Positions 26,341 through 35,870 of a stretch of 46,803 bases of DNA are shown piece by piece. The notes beneath the pieces were generated by a model. The model was not told the DNA's origin and did no database searches. It saw only the letters and a program-made list of their open reading frames with translations. Origin of the DNA: Candidatus Woesearchaeota archaeon (GTDB taxonomy: Archaea > Nanobdellota > Nanobdellia > Woesearchaeales > GW2011-AR4); NCBI GenBank assembly GCA_018303505.1, contig JAGVYA010000016.1, forward strand, positions 1-46,803, read 5' to 3'. Position 1 is the first letter of the stretch. Every line of letters starts with the position of its first letter. The position numbers and the translations under genes are program-made.

Positions 26341-26985
26341 TTATATTACTTCAATTTTGACAGAGTCCTTGCTTATCGCCTCTATTTTTACTTTTTTAAG
26401 TCCTGAACTTGCAAGCCCAGGAATATTGCATATATTTGCATTGCAGTTAGAGCTTGTTGTTGTCAAATTAACAGAAGAAAAAAAGACAATCTCTGAAATT
26501 CCAAAGTTGGTTGTTACGTTAAAGACAATCTCCCTTCCATCAACTATCTGGGCGCTGTCCACATTGTCTGGAATGTTCAGCTCAAGCACGGTTTTTGAGC
26601 CCTGGCCGGAATAAAAAATTGATTCTGCTGAATCAACTATTGTTCTGCCTATCTTTGTTATCTGCGCATCTGTTATTTCATAGCTTGATTCTTTGGAATA
26701 GCTGTAGAATAAGTATGTTGCAGGCAGGATTATAACAAAGGTTATAGCTACAACTAACAAGTATTCTAACGAAGATTGTGATGAACGCGAACTTGCAAAT
26801 TTTTGCAAGCATCTAGCTGAACGCGAGGTAGCTGAGCGAGAGAGAGAGTTGTTCGCGAGCACGACCTGCGTGCGAGAATGCGCACACTCGCATTCATCTC
26901 GAACTCGCGTGCATGTCGAGCTCTCGCATCTCACTGCTCGTCGTTCTCGCAAGCATTCACCTTTAACTTGATGTGACTCTGCCAT
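26341..26985 (-). CDS. Class III signal peptide (pilin-like) protein with repeat-derived N-terminal extension
   Basis: SQSSLEYLLVVAITFVIILPATYLFYSYS after about 70 R/S/C-rich residues encoded by GC-rich repeat. Confidence 0.75.
   Translation of the reverse strand: MAESHQVKGECLRERRAVRCESSTCTRVRDECECAHSRTQVVLANNSLSRSATSRSARCLQKFASSRSSQSSLEYLLVVAITFVIILPATYLFYSYSKESSYEITDAQITKIGRTIVDSAESIFYSGQGSKTVLELNIPDNVDSAQIVDGREIVFNVTTNFGISEIVFFSSVNLTTTSSNCNANICNIPGLASSGLKKVKIEAISKDSVKIEVI
26780..26962. repeat. GC-rich palindromic element inside the 26341-26985 ORF
   Basis: cttgcaaatttttgcaag hairpin; cgtgcgagaatgcgcacactcgcattcatct and gagctctcgcatctcactgctc resemble the copy A/B core. Confidence 0.8.
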
Positions 26986-27430
26986 TTATTTTGCCATTTA
27001 TCAAATGAGTTTGTCTGCTTGGCGTATTAATAGCATAATAGCTAATGATCATTTTAACATCAACTCTTTCCCCTAGAATATAAGCGCCGCCAGTGCATGA
27101 GCTGAATATTATGTCCTGGTCTGTTGAGCTTGCCCAGTCAAAAGATAGTGGAGCAGTGCATGAGATAGGGGGGTTTGCATCATTTGTTATTTGAAGTGAA
27201 GTGACTCTTATATCTTCGCCAAGATTATTAGCTAATTTTATCCTTACCTGGCCTGGGTTTAAGCTAAAATCAAGGCATTTAAACTGGGAAGGGAATATGC
27301 ATTTCTGGGGCAGATAATTGCTGAAATCAAAAATCCCAAAATAATATAGTGCCCCTATGGCTGTGGCAACAACAACAAAAGCCCATGCATAAGTAGCAAG
27401 ATATTCTAAAGCAATTTGTGACTTGGACAT
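26963..27430 (-). CDS. Pilin-like protein with class III signal peptide
   Basis: MSKSQIALEYLATYAWAFVVVATAIGALYYFGIF. Confidence 0.88.
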   Translation of the reverse strand: MSKSQIALEYLATYAWAFVVVATAIGALYYFGIFDFSNYLPQKCIFPSQFKCLDFSLNPGQVRIKLANNLGEDIRVTSLQITNDANPPISCTAPLSFDWASSTDQDIIFSSCTGGAYILGERVDVKMIISYYAINTPSRQTHLINGKINGRVTSS

Positions 27431-27453
27431 TTTAACCTCTTTTTTGTCTATAA

Positions 27454-27540
27454 AGAACGAACTAAATATCCATAAAAATTATTTAGTTCGTTCTAATATA
27501 TCAAACACATTTTCTATTAACGAAAATTTACTGTGTTTGT
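27454..27540. promoter_or_regulatory. Double hairpin between two pilin genes
   Basis: agaacgaactaaat..atttagttcgttct perfect 14-bp inverted repeat, then caaacaca..tgtgtttg. Confidence 0.6.
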
Positions 27541-27585
27541 TATAGAACTAAAGAAGATTGTATATAAAATTTATGTTTTCTATGC

Positions 27586-28071
27586 TTATATAACAGATGA
27601 GAATACTTCTCCTTTGACTTCTTTTGTATAGGCAGAGCCGCTAACTACTGTATTATATCTGATTGTTATCAAAACCTTTCCCTTTTCGCCAGCAGTTAAG
27701 CCGCCTCCTGTGCAGCTTGACCATGTGAAATCTGTAACATTGCCTGATTTCCACCCTAATGGCTTTGTAGGCTCGGTTGTGCATACGTATGCAGTCACGC
27801 TTTCAGTGCTCAATGTCATTGAAGTAACATCTATTGCCTCGCCTATACCATTTTTCAGCCTGATTTTGAACGTGCCTGCTGATGAAATTTGGTAGTCAAG
27901 GCACTGGAATTCAGCGCCAAAATTGCATCGATTAGGCAATATTTTGCTTGGATTTAATATTCCAAAATAAGCAAGAGCCCCTATCATAATCAATATAACC
28001 AAAAAAGCCCAGCCATATGTTGCAAGAAATTCCAATGCTGCTTGTGATTTTTTATATGATTTAAATTTCAT
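27586..28071 (-). CDS. Pilin-like protein with class III signal peptide
   Basis: KKSQAALEFLATYGWAFLVILIMIGALAYFGILNPSKILP. Confidence 0.9.
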   Translation of the reverse strand: MKFKSYKKSQAALEFLATYGWAFLVILIMIGALAYFGILNPSKILPNRCNFGAEFQCLDYQISSAGTFKIRLKNGIGEAIDVTSMTLSTESVTAYVCTTEPTKPLGWKSGNVTDFTWSSCTGGGLTAGEKGKVLITIRYNTVVSGSAYTKEVKGEVFSSVI

Positions 28072-28153
28072 ATCTTTTTTCCTCTCTTTTAATTTTTAAT
28101 TCTATTTGGTATATATAAACTTTTCTAATTTTTGCTTCGAGCCAAAATTTAAG

Positions 28154-29179
28154 CTATAATATTCCACCAAACAAGGTTCCAAGCACCTTCATAAAAAGGA
28201 AATAAAGCGCAACTGAACCAAAAACGTAGATTGGAATATATTTAACTCCTCCTTTAATGTCGCCTTTTTCAACAGTGGAAACTATTAATGAAGAAAAGAA
28301 GGATATCACAAAAATTGCCAACAAGGAGAATGTCTTAAAATCAGCTGGGTTTACGCCAGCTTGTGAAAATGCAAAAGGCAATGCAGGGGCTCTTTGGGCA
28401 ACAACAGAAATCTTGGCTATGAAATTGAGTATAAGAACAAGCAAGTGGAAAGAAAGCGCGAAAAGCAGCGGGCTTATAACAATGACTATTACTGATATAA
28501 ATATCACATAGGCTATTGCTGCTCCAGACAGCTCGTCTTTTAATGCCTTTGTCTCTTTTAAATTATCAACAAGCCTGTCTATCAGCTCAGCTATATTGCC
28601 GCCGCTTTCCACCTCGCTTATCATCAAGTCGACAGTGCGTCTAAGCATTAATGAATCATATTTGTCAGCAAGCTCTACCAGGGCTTTGCTGACTTCATAG
28701 CCAGTCATAACTTTTTTTGAGGCTTTTGCCATCTCGCTTCCCAAAACATTAAACCTTGGCTTTATAGCAGCCCATAAAGCCTTTTCAAAAGTCATCCCGC
28801 CCTTTAAATTTGCAGAAAGCACCTGCAAAAAATCAGGAAGCTGCTCTTCCATCTTTTTTGTCCTATAGTAAATTTTCAGGTCCAAGTAAAAATATACAAG
28901 CAGGATAAACAAAGATGCGAAAAATATCTGGACTATAAACCAGCTTAAAAAGGAATAAACATATATTTCAAAAAGCGAGAATTTTGTAAAGTATGGGTAG
29001 ACAAAAACGATGAATATTAAAGTTGTTATAAGCGCTGACATATAAAACAGCAATCCAAAGAACTTGTAAGGAACCTCATAAAATCCTGCTTTTAGCATGT
29101 ATTTTCTTAAATTAGGTATAAATTTTTTTGGCACAAAAGCCTTTCCAAACTCCTCCAAAAATATTATTTTAAGCGCCAT
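28154..29179 (-). CDS. Type II/IV secretion system F-like membrane protein (FlaJ/TadC-like)
   Basis: KMEEQLPDFLQVLSANLKGGMTFEKALWAA..ESGGNIAELIDRLVDNLKETKALKDE. Confidence 0.88.
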   Translation of the reverse strand: MALKIIFLEEFGKAFVPKKFIPNLRKYMLKAGFYEVPYKFFGLLFYMSALITTLIFIVFVYPYFTKFSLFEIYVYSFLSWFIVQIFFASLFILLVYFYLDLKIYYRTKKMEEQLPDFLQVLSANLKGGMTFEKALWAAIKPRFNVLGSEMAKASKKVMTGYEVSKALVELADKYDSLMLRRTVDLMISEVESGGNIAELIDRLVDNLKETKALKDELSGAAIAYVIFISVIVIVISPLLFALSFHLLVLILNFIAKISVVAQRAPALPFAFSQAGVNPADFKTFSLLAIFVISFFSSLIVSTVEKGDIKGGVKYIPIYVFGSVALYFLFMKVLGTLFGGIL

Positions 29180-29181
29180 TT

Positions 29182-29991
29182 TTACAGATTGACCATTGGC
29201 CTGATTGATTTAAAAAGTGTTATAAAAATAAATTGAAGCACTACCATAAAAAATACAAACACTGATAATCCCCATAAGCTAAGCGGGAAATTAATGAAGC
29301 TTGATATAACAATAAACATAGCCACCCCAAGCGAAGGCAGAATAACAGCTGCAAGCATATAAAAAATTATTAAAGTGTTGAGTTTTTTGCCGTATTTTTT
29401 AATCTCTAGCTCTTCTTCTCTTGTTATTTCCTCTAAAACTGATTCAAGAGGCTTTGTAACGTCTATGCCAAGCTGCAATGCGTTGTTTATGTGGAATAAT
29501 ATTCTCCTTAATTTATCTGATGGTGAGTATATCATAGCATTGCCCAATGCATCTTCTATAGTGTTTCCTGTGTCTATATCGTCAACAACTTCCTTAATAT
29601 ACTTTGACGCAATGCCCCTGCTGCTTGCAGTCTCTATAAGGGCATTTAGCAAAGGCCTTCCGGAATAAAGCTTTACAAGCAAGTACCTCCCGACAAAGGT
29701 CACTTCCTTATTGATTTCACGCTCTCTTTGCCTTATTTTTGCTTTAATTCTAAGCAGGGAATATTCAAAAATCAAGATGAATAAAATTATAAAAATTGGG
29801 GCAAGCAGCAAAAATGGAAGTTTTGCTTTTTGCAGCACGAAAAAAAAAAGAATAGTGGATATAAATGCGTACAGAGCGGTTTCCTTAAGGTTTTTATTTA
29901 CATACTGTATTGGAGTGTATGGCAAATGCGCTATTCTCAGCTCGCTTTTAAGTGCTGGAAAAAATGAGACTACCCTGTTTACAAAACCCAT
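29182..29991 (-). CDS. Type II/IV secretion system F-like membrane protein (second paralogue)
   Basis: EINKEVTFVGRYLLVKLYSGRPLLNALIETASSRG..LGIDVTKPLESVLEEITREEELEIKKYGKKLNTL. Confidence 0.85.
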   Translation of the reverse strand: MGFVNRVVSFFPALKSELRIAHLPYTPIQYVNKNLKETALYAFISTILFFFVLQKAKLPFLLLAPIFIILFILIFEYSLLRIKAKIRQREREINKEVTFVGRYLLVKLYSGRPLLNALIETASSRGIASKYIKEVVDDIDTGNTIEDALGNAMIYSPSDKLRRILFHINNALQLGIDVTKPLESVLEEITREEELEIKKYGKKLNTLIIFYMLAAVILPSLGVAMFIVISSFINFPLSLWGLSVFVFFMVVLQFIFITLFKSIRPMVNL

Positions 29992-29992
29992 T

Positions 29993-31450
29993 TTAAATAC
30001 TCTTTTGCCGCATAAATGGCTTATTGTGGTAATATTTTGACATTATCAGCCCTATTTTATTGACATCTGTTATATTTCTGCTGACCATCCAATTCAGTAT
30101 TGTAATCTTTGACTGCAGATCTGCATAAATATCTGACTTTGAAAGGCCTGTGTACAGATTCATGGTTTCTATAATAGCAAGCGGCTCGTTAACGATTTCC
30201 AATGTGTCTCGTATGGGATTAGACTGCATCAAAAGTCTTGCGTCTCCATTTGGAAGAACTTCAGCAATCTGCAATGTTCTTCTTCTTCCAGTTCTTCTGT
30301 TTATGTGCTGCACAACAATCAATGAAAGCGCTGATAAAATCTGCTTAGGCAAATCAATTGGGGGATTAGTGAGCCTGTTTATTGTTTCCCTTACATTATT
30401 TGCGTGCAATGTGCCGTAAACAGAATGCCCAGTGTGCATTGCCTCAAAAAGCACATCTGCTTCTCTTCTTCTTCTTATTTCTCCTACAATAATCCTGTCA
30501 GGCCTCATTCTTAAAGAATTTACTATCAAGTCCAGCATTTCTATGCCACCTTTGCCTTCAGGATTCGGCAGCCTTGTTTCCAATGGAACCCAATGCAATA
30601 ATTTTGGCAGCACCAATTCTCTTGTGTCTTCCATTGATATTATTCTTTGATTAGGGGGAAAAAAGTTAGCTATGGCATTAAGCATGCTTGTCTTGCCAGA
30701 AGCTGTTCCTCCTGTCACAATAACTGACAGTTCATTTTGCACAGCCATCCATAGCAATGCAGCGCCTTCATAAGAAATTGTTCTTTCTTTTATAAAGTCT
30801 ATTATAGTCCATGGCTTTACTGCAAATTTTCTTATAGTTATTGTATTTCCTTTTGTCGATATTGGGCTTAAGGTTGCATTTACCCTGTCTCCTGTCTTTA
30901 AATGGGCATCCATCAAAGGATTTAATAATGTGATTTCTTTGCCAACATCTCTTCCTATAACAGTTGAGTAGTGCCTTATCCTGGACTCTGTGGGAATTAA
31001 AACATTTGTCTTTAACCAGCCATATCTTCTGTGATAAACCCACACAGGCTCATTTGCATTATTTATGACAATTTCCTCAAGATTTGTGTCTTTAAGAAGT
31101 ATATCAAGATTTCCAAGCCCGATATTCTGCTGGAGAATGTAATTGATGAGCATGTCCATTGTCTTTTTGTCTGCATTTGGAAAATATTTTGCCAGCAGCT
31201 TGAGTATCTTTTCCTTGAACTGCTCCTGTATGTTGTAAGTGCTTGCCTCTTCGCTCAATGTTTTTGTTTCTTCCGCAACGAACTCGTCTCTTATCTTCTC
31301 AAGAATTATCTTTGTTGTGTCGCTTATGTTTGTTATGGATATTTGATATACCGGCACAGGCTCGTCTTCTTTTGCTGTTATGGAAACACCAACAACTATG
31401 TTGTTGACATTCAGCTCATACGTGTCAATTATCCTTTCCCCTTTTTCCAT
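29993..31450 (-). CDS. Type II/IV secretion system ATPase (FlaI/TadA/VirB11-like)
   Basis: Walker A VTGGTASGKTSMLNA; MEDTRELVLP; RMRPDRIIVGEIRRRREADVLFEAMHTGHSVYGTLHAN. Confidence 0.95.
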   Translation of the reverse strand: MEKGERIIDTYELNVNNIVVGVSITAKEDEPVPVYQISITNISDTTKIILEKIRDEFVAEETKTLSEEASTYNIQEQFKEKILKLLAKYFPNADKKTMDMLINYILQQNIGLGNLDILLKDTNLEEIVINNANEPVWVYHRRYGWLKTNVLIPTESRIRHYSTVIGRDVGKEITLLNPLMDAHLKTGDRVNATLSPISTKGNTITIRKFAVKPWTIIDFIKERTISYEGAALLWMAVQNELSVIVTGGTASGKTSMLNAIANFFPPNQRIISMEDTRELVLPKLLHWVPLETRLPNPEGKGGIEMLDLIVNSLRMRPDRIIVGEIRRRREADVLFEAMHTGHSVYGTLHANNVRETINRLTNPPIDLPKQILSALSLIVVQHINRRTGRRRTLQIAEVLPNGDARLLMQSNPIRDTLEIVNEPLAIIETMNLYTGLSKSDIYADLQSKITILNWMVSRNITDVNKIGLIMSKYYHNKPFMRQKSI

Positions 31451-31494
31451 TTTATTTGTTGTTTGAAATAAACTGTCTTTTTAATATTTTATAC

Positions 31495-31640
31495 GTGCCT
31501 TCGGCACATATTCTTGTGCTCGGCAAAAATTGTCTGCCACTAATTTTTGCCTCGCCTATTTACACAAATAAAACATCAAAAGCGGTTTACTTTCTTCACT
31601 TGTTAAATCTGAAAGTCGCTCTCGTGTTTTTTTAATTATT
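31495..31640. repeat. Family-2 intergenic repeat, copy 2
   Basis: ccttcggca..gtgctcggc..cgcctcgcctatttacac..aaaacatcaaaagcggtttactttcttcac..aaagtcgctct. Confidence 0.75.
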
Positions 31641-31687
31641 TATTATTTTATTGATTATATTTTTAAATTTTGATTTTTAAATATTGT

Positions 31688-32674
31688 TTATTGCAGTGTC
31701 TTGATTTTTGCATGCATTACTTTTGCTTCTGCGTCATTTGGCTCAAGCTGGAGGGCTTCCTGGATGTCCTTTGATGCCTCATTATAAAAACCTTTTTCTA
31801 TATTCCTTTTTGCGCGCTCTTTTTTTGCGCTTACCAGCATTGATTTTGAAGAAACATTACTTGTTTGTGCAAATGATGTTGATGGAGTACGCTGTTGAAA
31901 TTGCAATGGCTGGCTTGTCTGGTTTAATTGTTTTTGCAGATTTGACATTTCTGTGTAAATGCTAAGGCTTTTGTAAATGTCCAAAAGCTGCATTCCTATT
32001 GAATTTTTGCGCCTTAAAAATCCCTCTGGAATCTGGCTGTAGAGTTCAATGCACTTATTATAGTTTACAATTGCATTTATCATGTCATTTGACCTTATTG
32101 AAAGGGTTATCTTGCCTATTATCTGGTTTGTTTCCTGGACCAAGGCATAAATTCTTTTTACCAGCTCATTGTCTGTTATGTTTCTGAGCTCGTTATAGAA
32201 ATTCATTATTTGCTCCTGTATTATTTTTTTTTCCTCAAAAAACACATTTGGAATGGAATTGTTTATTTCCTCTATCTCAGAGTAAAGCTTGAAAGGCATT
32301 TCTTTCTTCCCTTCCCTGAGCGAAGCTCTTGCCCTGTTTATCAATTCGTATATATGATCCGCCTTTTTTTTTACTTCATTATAAGCATAGTTTAACGTGC
32401 TTGAAAACTGCCTGTTTAGAAAGGATAATTGCTCATAAAGCTCTTTGTTCCACCTTAGCTTTTGCTCCATTAGAACATGCCATAATTGAACATAAGATTG
32501 CTCTGCCTGCTCAAGATTGCCTTTGCTTAAATTTGTTTTTATGTTCTCAACCAATGGGCTTGGTTCAAACTCCTCTTTAATCCATGGCTCTGTTTCAAGT
32601 TTTTCAGTTTTATCTGTTTGTAAACCTAAGTCAGAAAGCTCTCTATCCAAAAACTCATCTATATCCATTTTCAA
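31688..32674 (-). CDS. Helical/TPR-like protein of the pilus-like cluster
   Basis: Long helical repeats, C-term NIEKGFYNEASKDIQEALQLEPNDAEAKVMHAKI. Confidence 0.7.
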   Translation of the reverse strand: MKMDIDEFLDRELSDLGLQTDKTEKLETEPWIKEEFEPSPLVENIKTNLSKGNLEQAEQSYVQLWHVLMEQKLRWNKELYEQLSFLNRQFSSTLNYAYNEVKKKADHIYELINRARASLREGKKEMPFKLYSEIEEINNSIPNVFFEEKKIIQEQIMNFYNELRNITDNELVKRIYALVQETNQIIGKITLSIRSNDMINAIVNYNKCIELYSQIPEGFLRRKNSIGMQLLDIYKSLSIYTEMSNLQKQLNQTSQPLQFQQRTPSTSFAQTSNVSSKSMLVSAKKERAKRNIEKGFYNEASKDIQEALQLEPNDAEAKVMHAKIKTLQ

Positions 32675-32687
32675 TTACAATTTTTAA

Positions 32688-33143
32688 TTACAAATATGCA
32701 AGGTATTTCTTCCAAAGCTCTTTTATTTTTCCCTCTGGGATTTTCTTTTCTCTTGACTTCCTCAAAAATTCTTCTCTTATATTGACAAGATTCTGCTGGA
32801 GATATTTTCTCCACATGCCTTCTATATGCTCGTAAGGCGCATTTTTTTCCTTTGCCTTTTCATAAAATTGCTCTTTGGTTATGAGCTCCTTTGCAAAACT
32901 CTTTTCTTTTATCTTATCTTGCTTAACTCCTTCTTTGTAAAGGTATACATAAGGGGTGGTGAATTTGTACTCGATGCCAAAAACCTTTTCCTCAACTAAA
33001 AAATCAACTAAGGCTTGCACGCTTGCAATTGGCATTTTAAGCTTTTTTGACGCTTCTTCAACTGAGATTTTCCTGCTTTTTTTTACTAGCTCCAGCAGCT
33101 CATCAGCAACTGTCCTCAGCACAATGTCATTAGGAGGTGGCAT
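32688..33143 (-). CDS. Winged-helix-like protein of the pilus-like cluster
   Basis: ISVEEASKKLKMPIASVQALVDFLVEEKVF. Confidence 0.65.
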   Translation of the reverse strand: MPPPNDIVLRTVADELLELVKKSRKISVEEASKKLKMPIASVQALVDFLVEEKVFGIEYKFTTPYVYLYKEGVKQDKIKEKSFAKELITKEQFYEKAKEKNAPYEHIEGMWRKYLQQNLVNIREEFLRKSREKKIPEGKIKELWKKYLAYL

Positions 33144-33235
33144 ATGATTAAATTTGGTTTATGGTATAAAAACTTTAGTTATTGTCTTTGAGTGGCAACT
33201 CAAATATTTGTTAAAGTATGCCAAACTAAAAATCC

Positions 33236-33430
33236 TCAATCCGCCTTCGGCAAAATTGTTATATTTGACTAATTTTTAATAATTCAATCTGCTTCGCAAT
33301 TTTAGTGCTCGGCTCGTGCTTTCTGCCATTGCACTTCGCCTCGCCTATTTATTCATTAAAACATTAAAAACGGTTTACTTTATTAACGACTACTTCAAAA
33401 AGTCGTTCTAGGTTTTTTGAAATTTTTTAA
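33236..33430. repeat. Family-2 intergenic repeat, copy 3
   Basis: caatccgccttcggcaaa..tagtgctcggctcg..cgcctcgcctatttattcattaaaacattaaaaacggtttactttattaac..aaagtcgttctaggttttttgaaatttttt. Confidence 0.8.
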
Positions 33431-33466
33431 TTGAAATTATGAATTGTTTTTTAGTTATTAAGTAAA

Positions 33467-34489
33467 TCAACAACTCCTTACAGCATCCTGCGCAGTAATG
33501 TTGTATCTTGTCACATGATCAAAATCAAGCTTGAAGTACCTGAATTCGTCCCACAATCCTGTGATATTGTAAAGCTGCGTGCAATTGTTTGCAAACTTAT
33601 GTTGCCAGAAAAAGTAATCGGCATAGCTTTCCCTTTGGTCGCTTGGTGTTATCTTGTTTGGATTAACCATGCTTTCAATGCCGCAGCAATTTGAACTAGA
33701 AATTGTATTTGTAAATCTCATTAAAAAGCTTGGCGCATCAGAATTTTCCCAATGCACATAAGTGCCGTTTCTCAAGTGCTCCCTTAATTTTGCGATGTTC
33801 CATTGGTTGAACTCAACAGTTGATTTTTTTATCTGGTTTGTGTATGCTTTGTTGGTATTTACAAGATAATATGGGTCGTGTAAACCCTCAATGCTTATAG
33901 TTGCGGTTATTACTGCGCTTTTTTTCCATTCTGCAACATTTGATTTAACTGTGAAGTTTACACTCATGCTTGAGTCGATATTCCATGGCTTTGTTTGAAA
34001 GACAGAAACACCGCTTACATTTATAGTAGTGTTAACATTTAAAGTATCTTCTGCTGCATCAATAATTCTCTTACTCCAGTCTGTTAAAGTGTTGTTATTC
34101 ATTATTTTTTTGCCTGTTATTGAATCAATAGGCACACCATTAATTTTGCCTGTCATCATTACTTCAGAAAAAGCAGAGTCCAAGGTTGCTATGTAAGAGC
34201 CTGTTGAATTCATATAGAAAATCAAGGATAATATTGTTTTGTAAGCAGTGGCTCTAAGAATTGTTTCAAAATAATTATTCTCTAAATCATCAACATAATT
34301 ATCTATAGAGCTTATTCTTGAAGCAACAGATTGCATATCTTTCTTCAAACTTATATCAGCCTGGGGTGTAAATACTAGAATGAATACAGTCATTATAGTT
34401 ATAGCGATGAATGTAAAAAATATGCCCCTCTTTTTTATGCTTATTTTTATCGTTCCCATACAAATACCTCTGCTTTGTAAGGCCCCCAT
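33467..34489 (-). CDS. Secreted/pilus-associated protein with N-terminal TM
   Basis: KKRGIFFTFIAITIMTVFILVF; extended extracellular domain, many N-x-S/T. Confidence 0.65.
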   Translation of the reverse strand: MGALQSRGICMGTIKISIKKRGIFFTFIAITIMTVFILVFTPQADISLKKDMQSVASRISSIDNYVDDLENNYFETILRATAYKTILSLIFYMNSTGSYIATLDSAFSEVMMTGKINGVPIDSITGKKIMNNNTLTDWSKRIIDAAEDTLNVNTTINVSGVSVFQTKPWNIDSSMSVNFTVKSNVAEWKKSAVITATISIEGLHDPYYLVNTNKAYTNQIKKSTVEFNQWNIAKLREHLRNGTYVHWENSDAPSFLMRFTNTISSSNCCGIESMVNPNKITPSDQRESYADYFFWQHKFANNCTQLYNITGLWDEFRYFKLDFDHVTRYNITAQDAVRSC

Positions 34490-34980
34490 AAATCGCTTGT
34501 TGTTTTATTGATAATTCCAAAAGTAAGTTTTTTTGAGGTTAGCAAAAGCTCTGTGCTGTTTCTTGATTTGATGTGCTCTGCAGAGGGTATTTGAGGATGC
34601 AAGATAGTGCCGTCAATCCAGACTTCGTACCTAAATTGTGAAGGCACAATGCCTTTTGAAACGTTTTGGATAAATTTTTCGGCAGTATCAAAATTATTTG
34701 CTGCATAAAACTCGCCTATCTGCTGCAGCAGGGAATTATCAGCATCTGTTATTATGCCTTGATTCCACAATTCACCGCCAATACCAGCATAAGGGTTGTT
34801 CAGGTCTTTTATCTTGTTGTTGGAAAGAAAATCCAGCAAATCGTCTGACAAAAGCCCAACCTGAGCAGGCTGAGGCACATTAACATAGGATGATGTTATA
34901 AGAAAAACCCCAATAACCAATACAGACAATCCTAGCACAGCATCTAATATAAAGAAATAACCTCTTTTTTTAATCAGCAT
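34447..34980 (-). CDS. Pilus-like cluster protein with prepilin-like N-terminus
   Basis: MLIKKRGYFFILDAVLGLSVLVIGVFLITSSYV. Confidence 0.7.
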   Translation of the reverse strand: MLIKKRGYFFILDAVLGLSVLVIGVFLITSSYVNVPQPAQVGLLSDDLLDFLSNNKIKDLNNPYAGIGGELWNQGIITDADNSLLQQIGEFYAANNFDTAEKFIQNVSKGIVPSQFRYEVWIDGTILHPQIPSAEHIKSRNSTELLLTSKKLTFGIINKTTSDLWGPYKAEVFVWER

Positions 34981-35044
34981 TTTAACTTAAATATCTTAAA
35001 GAATTATAGTGTATTTATAGTTTATTGTTTTTGAAGTTTATTTT

Positions 35045-35455
35045 TTATTTCTGGCTGCATGGCGCGCCGCTTAAATTTATGTTTGGCGCTCCTACGCCCC
35101 TGTAGCTATTGTTAATAATCATTATGTATCCTTTATCATCTTCAAAATATATGCAAAAATCGCTTTCTATTCTTAATCTTCTTTTTAACTCATCATAGCT
35201 GATGTTCTTCAATTCATTGACCTTGCTTGTATTTACCTCATTGTTGTCAATAATTCTTATTGACGCATCCCCAGAACCAAATTGCTTGATAATAATTGAT
35301 GCCTCTTCTTTTAAATTACTGGCTTTTGTATTTGGGTTTGTACTTAACAGGGAATAAAATATAAAAAAAGCCGCCATAAAAACAATAACGCCTAAAGCAA
35401 TGTCCACAGACCATGACTGCGATTTTTTGAGATTAATCACTTTCCCCTTGGTCAA
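35045..35455 (-). CDS. Pilin-like protein
   Basis: KKSQSWSVDIALGVIVFMAAFFIFYSLL. Confidence 0.75.
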   Translation of the reverse strand: MTKGKVINLKKSQSWSVDIALGVIVFMAAFFIFYSLLSTNPNTKASNLKEEASIIIKQFGSGDASIRIIDNNEVNTSKVNELKNISYDELKRRLRIESDFCIYFEDDKGYIMIINNSYRGVGAPNINLSGAPCSQK

Positions 35456-35579
35456 TCTCTTTCATTATTTGTTGTGTTGGCTTTTTAACGTCTTTAATCC
35501 TGCCCCAGAAAGCACTTAAGTCATCTGCTTTTTCCATTTTCTTGTTTATTTTACTATTTATTTATTTATTTAAACCTTT

Positions 35580-35755
35580 CTGTCTAATTCCTTGCAATTG
35601 AAGCCATCTTCATTTAATTTGCTAGAACCTTTAGCAAGAATTACATTTCCATTTTCGTCCTCAATATAAATGCAAAAATCATTTTTTGCTTTAAGGGATT
35701 TTTTGAAATCATCATAAGCCATATTTGCTTCCATGCCAACAGGTTCTTTAAGCTT
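35580..35755 (-). pseudogene. C-terminal fragment of a paralogue of the 35045-35455 pilin-like gene
   Basis: Minus-strand translation MAYDDFKKSLKAKNDFCIYIEDENGNVILAKGSSKL parallels ISYDELKRRLRIESDFCIYFEDDKGYIMI. Confidence 0.75.
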
Positions 35756-35870
35756 GTTATGTACTACTACAATTTATGGCTACAATTAGGACTAGCATTA
35801 TTTCGTCAATCTTGAATTTTTTCAGCATTTTTAACCATAGCTTGCTACTACAAGCTTGACATGCTTGCCG

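Noticed and set aside
32584-32835. Plus-strand ORFs opposite the pilus cluster
   Set aside because: Antisense to well-supported genes; low-complexity translations
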